A DNA stretch of 64,000 nucleotides, taken from Cymbidium sinense (taxonomy: Eukaryota; Streptophyta; Magnoliopsida; Asparagales; Orchidaceae). Of the stretch, positions 58,640-64,000 are shown piece after piece; position 1 is the first letter of the stretch, and each line of letters starts with the position of its first letter. A program made the position numbers and the translations under genes. Under the pieces are notes generated by a model, which saw only the letters and a list, made by a program, of their open reading frames with translations, did not search any database and was not told the origin of the DNA. The stretch lies in contig CM038215.1 of assembly GCA_021442155.1 (NCBI GenBank), forward strand, positions 278,058,413 to 278,122,412. Direction: 5' to 3'.

Positions 58640-60200
58640 AAACATTAGTTTAAAAAATCAAAGTTGGTGTTGATGAGGTACATCTACTGTACTAGTGCAT
58701 ATATTATTGTTGGTGATGTCATGCAATGAATTCGGTATGTGTTGATATTGATTTTGATAATATTCATGAACTATATAAGTCATGGTGTACATCAATGTTT
58801 TGCTTTAGCTGCATAGACAATGGTGTGTTGATGATCTTATATTGTGATTGTGGGCAAAGAAGTTAGCGACCATCGAACAATAATGTTTAAGATACCTTGT
58901 CAAGATATGATCATAATTAGGTGGGGAGAATAACATATGTAGTTAAGTAATTGTAGTTAGAACCATAGTCAAACAATAATAAACAAAGATAGAATCATAC
59001 TCAAGTGATGGTGATAAGGATATCATAAATGGGAAATGCTTGGCCAAGATACCTTGTATAAGATGGTGGTAGTGGGCAAAATTTGGTGACCATGGTTAGA
59101 TAACCATAACTAAGTGATTAGTCCCACTATCTAGTGATGGTGGTTGGTGATCATATCCAAGCAATAGTGGTGAGACTATAATTAAGTGATAGTAATGACG
59201 AGATCATAGATGGATGATAGTGGTAGAAAACTATAGGTGAGCAATAGTAGTTGAATGACTATAAATGAGTGATAATGTTTAGAGTTTGTAATTGAGAAAT
59301 GTTGGTTTAAAGACCATATAAAGATGGCATTGATCGGCACCATAGTAGACTATGGTGGTCTTCTGATCATAATCAAGCAATGATAGTTGGTGATGATGGT
59401 CAAGTGATCATAGTTAAGCAACATTGGTCAGACAACTATAATGCTACAATGATGGTCAAGTATCATAAACATGTGATGGTGGATTGAAGATCATTAGTAG
59501 GTGAAGTGATTGGGAGATCATAGATGGGTGATAGTAGCCAAGAGACCTTTAATGAAAATGGCCACTATAGTCAAACAATGATAGCTCCAAGACTACAAGG
59601 AAGTGATAGTGGTGGCAACTATAATCCGACAATAGTAGTTGAGATATTATTTTGTGATAACAATCGAGCTCATAGTGAAATAGTAAGCAAATATAATCGA
59701 GATATAGCGGTAGAAAACCATTGATGCATAATTATAATCATGAGATCATTGATAAATGATGATGGTTGTAAGATTATAGATAGTCAGGCTGTGGTTTCAA
59801 GGAAATGATCAGGTGGTCGAAATTTTGTGATAGTGGCCAAATAGCCACAATCATTAATGATAGTTTGATGACTGGAAGGTCAGCCAGTGGTATGATGGTG
59901 ATAGTCAAGCAATGATTTGATTTGATGGTCATGTATAGGCAATCCAAATGACAATGAACCACAATTGTCTAATAAAGGAGGTTAACAATAGTGTCAAAAT
60001 AGTAGATATCAAGGACAATTTGATGATAGAGGTTGTAGTGATTTGATAGTGGTGGGTGACATAGGTCGAGTGATAGCAGTTTGATGATAGTAATATTCAA
60101 ATGATAGAGATTTGATTACGAATATCAAGCATCAACCATCTAATGATTGTGGTCAGATGGTGAAGGTGGAGTAATGGCGATTCAATAGTGACAATTGTGT
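58640..60200 (+). repeat. Block E minisatellite (right copy)
   Basis: Collinear with 36253-37880 but shorter by about 65 bp through many small deletions. A 66-codon frame at 59524-59724 is repeat-derived. Confidence 0.8.
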
Positions 60201-61655
60201 GGACATTCACAAACTCTAAGCTTTATCCAATCTTTCATCTAACCCCACCCCTCACAACACTCATGCAGAATCAAATTTATTTATGGATTTTAAGAACAAA
60301 ATATCTATAAATATAAGAAAATCTAAAATAATCTTAAAGCTCAGTGATCCTCATAATCATAAGCATACATAAGGTTGGATTTATTTTATTGTGATGCTTG
60401 ATTTGATTATAAGCATACAAAATGCAGAGATCATTTAATTCCCTAATTAATATCCATATGTCTTTAAGTATGCGTTATTTGCTTGATTGGGGCTTGTTTG
60501 GTATTAATGAGTTCATCATATGGAGATGTTCAATTAAATTACAAGGTTGCTGAAATCAAAATTTGGATACTTTTGAATTTAATTTTAAAAGTTTTAACTT
60601 TAACATTTCTCAAGATTCATGACTAATCAAATTAATTTTGACATAACATATCAAATATAAATTGTGCTAAGTTTTCTCAATTCAAAATTTAAGATTTTAA
60701 ATTTAGACGAAATTAAGTGATACAAATTTGATATTTTATTTGGTTATAACATATTCTTGAGTTGGTACATGATATATTTGAAATACTAATATGATAATTT
60801 ACTAACCACAAAAAAAATATTTTCTTGAGTTGCCACAAAAAATTGATTTGGTCATTATGAATTTTGACATAATTTTAGATCCATATCATGTTATTTTAGC
60901 TAGAAAATAATAATTGATCATAAATTATGAATTTAATTTGCAACTAATTTATAATTGATATATGCTTTGATAAGGCCAACTCAATGACCATCAACATTAT
61001 GATAAATTTGATCATTGTTGCTTAAAACATGTCATGTCTCATGAACCTCGTCTACTAACTTGGGTTAACTTTAGTTAGCCTTAACGCAGTACTCTTACCG
61101 TAATTGCTTTGGTGACTTCACCTTAATAGTGAGATTCGCATGCACCTGAGTGATTTTCATGAATCACATGCTCTTAAATGTTCAACTAATCTTAAATATG
61201 ATTTACATTCATCGACGGGAAGAATTAAATCGTGCCTCCATTATGCTTAGGTGTACAAAAATACACATGATTTTAATCATGATTCTCTCAACTATTGAAT
61301 AGAAGAAAAAAAATTATTCCCTTCCAGCAACAAGACAAACCTATTTTCATCATTCGAAGTTGGGACTCAAATAACAAACAGCATAAAATATGAAAAATAG
61401 TATATATTTTAGCCGTAGAAAAGTAACCTATTTTTATCTAAACTCCTTTACTTATTATTTTTCCTCCCTAAATCAATCAGCAGGCCAGACACTTTAACCG
61501 ATAATAAGATATAATTAAGGAGGAAAGATTTAATTAATCAATGATATGGCCTATAAATTCAAGAATAAAACCTCAAGACATTCTATGAAGATATTGTAGA
61601 ACCAATAATTTTATAGCTTGATGATGGGCAATTTATTACACCCATATGACACAAC
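60200..61655 (+). repeat. Block F (right copy)
   Basis: Collinear with 37880-39345; non-coding. Confidence 0.8.
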
Positions 61656-62413
61656 TCTTGCAAAATGTCAAAACAAATTTTATTTGAGTTACTTGCTAAT
61701 ATAAAGTATTTGAATAAAAATATTCATTTTAATTTTAATTATTTTTATAATCAAAACTTTGTTTAATTATATTTTAAATAGATTTGGATTGATATTTCAA
61801 ATCATTTTGATGCAATTGTTCATATAAATTTAATAAATATATCTTAATTTATAAGATATGTTTTAATCTTTAAAATCTTTTGTTAAAACTCATTTTCTTG
61901 TGCAATACCTAAGAGGATCAAGTTAGCTCTAGTTTTTTACATCGGGGTCCCCTCAAACACAAAATTTATTCGGAACCCAACTTCAAATTACAATCTACTA
62001 AGTCATGTGTCGACTTATTAAGCTTTAACAAACCAACTATAAAACTATGACCTATAGCTTACATTTAAAGGATTTGCTAGCTAAATCAGTAATTATAGGA
62101 GATTCTAAGAAAAACTAAGAAAATTTCTAACACCTCTTTAATAGGAAATTTCATTTTCTAAACTATGAAAATATTTTTTTTTAATATAGGTTCTAAACTA
62201 CTTCAAATTCTTATATCTCCGAAGCAAAAATTCAAATAGAAATTCTCCAATCTTAAACTATCCTTTAAAACTTTCTACAACATTTTAAAAACTTGAAATA
62301 GATCTCACTTTAATGAGTTGTCTATATCCAAATCTTGTGTAAACTAAAAGTTACTAAAAGTGATAATTTTTTAAAAGATCATTACTTGTTAGCATCAACA
62401 TTTCTTAAATGTA

Positions 62414-62489
<76 letters not shown>

Positions 62490-64000
62490 CTCTTCTTTTA
62501 AGCTTTATTTCTCTCTTAATTTATCGTGTGGGATATCAATAATATTTTAGACTTATGATACCATCCAATCAACAACTTTCACTACTTTCACAACTACCTT
62601 ATGGGTTTCATTTGAAGAATTAAAAATTCTCTTTGGCCTATTGGGAAGTGGTTATGAGCAAGTTGTTCTTAAGATTATATCGAAATATTATGTGCAAGAG
62701 GTGGTCACATAATTGTAGAAATTAATGTACATAATAGTTAAACAAGCATACATGCTGCTGAATCAAAGAGATCCCAACATATGAATAGGCCAACACATAG
62801 GAGACGCTCACTATAAGGAAAAGAAGATTTTACCATTGAATTATCACTACAAAAAATTTACTTATTCCTCATTCTCAACCAACTTTTTCTTAGCCATCCG
62901 CCCCAATGGTGAAAGGCTTTTGTTGGCACCCTTCATCTCTATAATTTGGCCAGAAGTTCCATTCAAGCCTCTCTTCGTATACTAGAACTCGATCATATTG
63001 TTCACATATTAATTCCACTTGATTATAAGCTTCACCTTTTTTTCTAATATTTTTTAAATTATTAAATTTCTAAAAAATGCATGTGTCACTATAAAAATTT
63101 GATTCTATTAATTAGATTCTTACTTGAAAGTTTTTTTTTTTGGTTTGAAGTAATTAAATAGGACAAAATGTATATGAAAAGATAAGGTGATTCTTAATTA
63201 AAAGTTATATTTGGTTGTTTTAAGGAATTTAAAGAGAGGAAATGTTAAGGCTACGTTTGGTTTAATTAAATTGTGAGAGAAAAAATAAATGGAAATAAAA
63301 TATTAAGATTATATTATTTTACCCACTTATTTAATTAAAATTAAATTAAGCAACTTTTTTATTCCATTATAAAAATTTTGAGAAAGCATGTATGATAACA
63401 ATGATCACAAGTAGTTTTCCTCACATATTGTATTATGGTTGTACATTATGCTAAACTTCATTTCAAAATGATTGGACTCACTAATATATAGATATGAATT
63501 ATTATTTTAAATAGTACTCAATTTAAGAATATTTATATAGATTTATTCTTATTTTTCTTAATAAATTTGAGAAGTCGCATTTTGATAATGAATATTGTTG
63601 CATGGTAGGATATTCATGCCAATAGAAGAAAATGTTTAACATTTTAGCTTTGTATGAAGAGCCATCTTACACATAAATAAAAAAAGAATTGTAAGCAACA
63701 CAAGAGTTTTACATTGAAAGTAAGACCCAAAAGAAAAAACACCAACGCTTGCCCAAGTTAAATTGATTTAACTAATATGTGTCGTTAGTTACAAATGATG
63801 CTCTTCAATTGAGAATAGTAGATAATGTATTCTATGATACAATTTAAGAGAATCTTGAGGTATTAGAACTGCCTTCAAAAAATCATTTGTGATATGTTTG
63901 ATTATTCTTCTTTAAAGAGAGAGGATGAGAGACCAAGAAATCCGGTATAAACTTCAATTTTAAATCAAGAGTAGTCATTGGTCTTGATGTTGTACATCAA
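61655..64000 (+). repeat. Blocks G and H (right copy, runs off the window)
   Basis: Collinear with 39345-41881. The R240 copy at about 62390-62560 is disrupted: its middle is replaced by a (TA)n tract. Ends at the window edge inside the TGATGTTGTACATCAA words, so the unit continues beyond. Confidence 0.85.
62417..62484. repeat. Long (TA)n microsatellite, ~68 bp
   Basis: Longest TA tract in the window, with TAACACATA on the left and AAAATGCTCTTC on the right, both of which are R240 sequence. It replaces about 75 bp present at 40250-40320. Confidence 0.95.

Larger units (their letters stand above)
56385..58640 (+). repeat. Block D, tandem copy 3
   Basis: Offset from copy 2 measured at the MITE is 2268 bp. 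Unlike copies 1 and 2 it continues into block E (AACATTAGTTTAAAAAATC at about 58637), as copy 0 does. MITE remnant 56731-56968, RNase H remnant about 57480-57905. Confidence 0.85.

Noticed and set aside
51890..58640. Tandem D blocks as a recombined LTR-internal-LTR array
   Set aside because: Attractive because D ends with possible LTR sequence after RNase H, but I could not define TG...CA termini or a primer site, so only tandem duplication is claimed.

Overview
This is AT-rich nuclear DNA from a flowering plant, almost all of it decayed transposable elements. The evidence is two copies of one Ty1/copia retrotransposon, a Ty3/gypsy element, 3' fragments of RTE-type LINEs, a Mutator-like (MULE) transposase remnant, MITE-like elements, minisatellites and many (TA)n tracts. 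I see no intact host gene, rRNA, tRNA or CRISPR array. The species cannot be named from this sequence. A run of exactly 100 N at 26680-26779 marks a scaffold gap.

Layout. 1-7100 is a mosaic of degenerate repeats: two RTE fragments (one with a clear 14-bp target-site duplication), a duplicated module at 4.4-4.8 kb, a less AT-rich stretch at 5.0-6.2 kb with no recognised gene, hairpin repeats at 6.3 kb and a short minus-strand coding remnant near 7 kb. 7101-20893 is one arm of a large inverted duplication; its partner starts at 44609 and runs to the window end. In the + orientation the shared unit reads: flank A, copia element, blocks B and C, block D (a copia RNase H fragment plus a MITE), block E (GATG minisatellite), block F, then blocks G and H. 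20.9-26.7 kb holds the MULE remnant and several local tandem duplications. After the gap, 26780-29792 is another G-H block. A gypsy element (29793-33630) follows, and its two flanks come from different parts of the repeat unit. 33836-43970 is a further D-E-F-G-H-I copy, ending in an RTE fragment that abuts flank A at 44609. From 51.9 to 58.6 kb block D is present three times in tandem.

History that can be read. The copia element inserted before the inverted duplication, because both copies share the same flanks. Its protease core was already damaged by then, because both copies share that defect. Afterwards the minus copy lost its integrase and the reverse transcriptase core, while the plus copy acquired changes at integrase, reverse transcriptase and RNase H catalytic positions. 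No element here looks autonomous. Two points deserve a second look: a run of small deletions at CTG/CAG sites in one gypsy LTR (methylation-linked decay or a read-consensus artefact), and whether the inverted/tandem architecture beside the gap is real.
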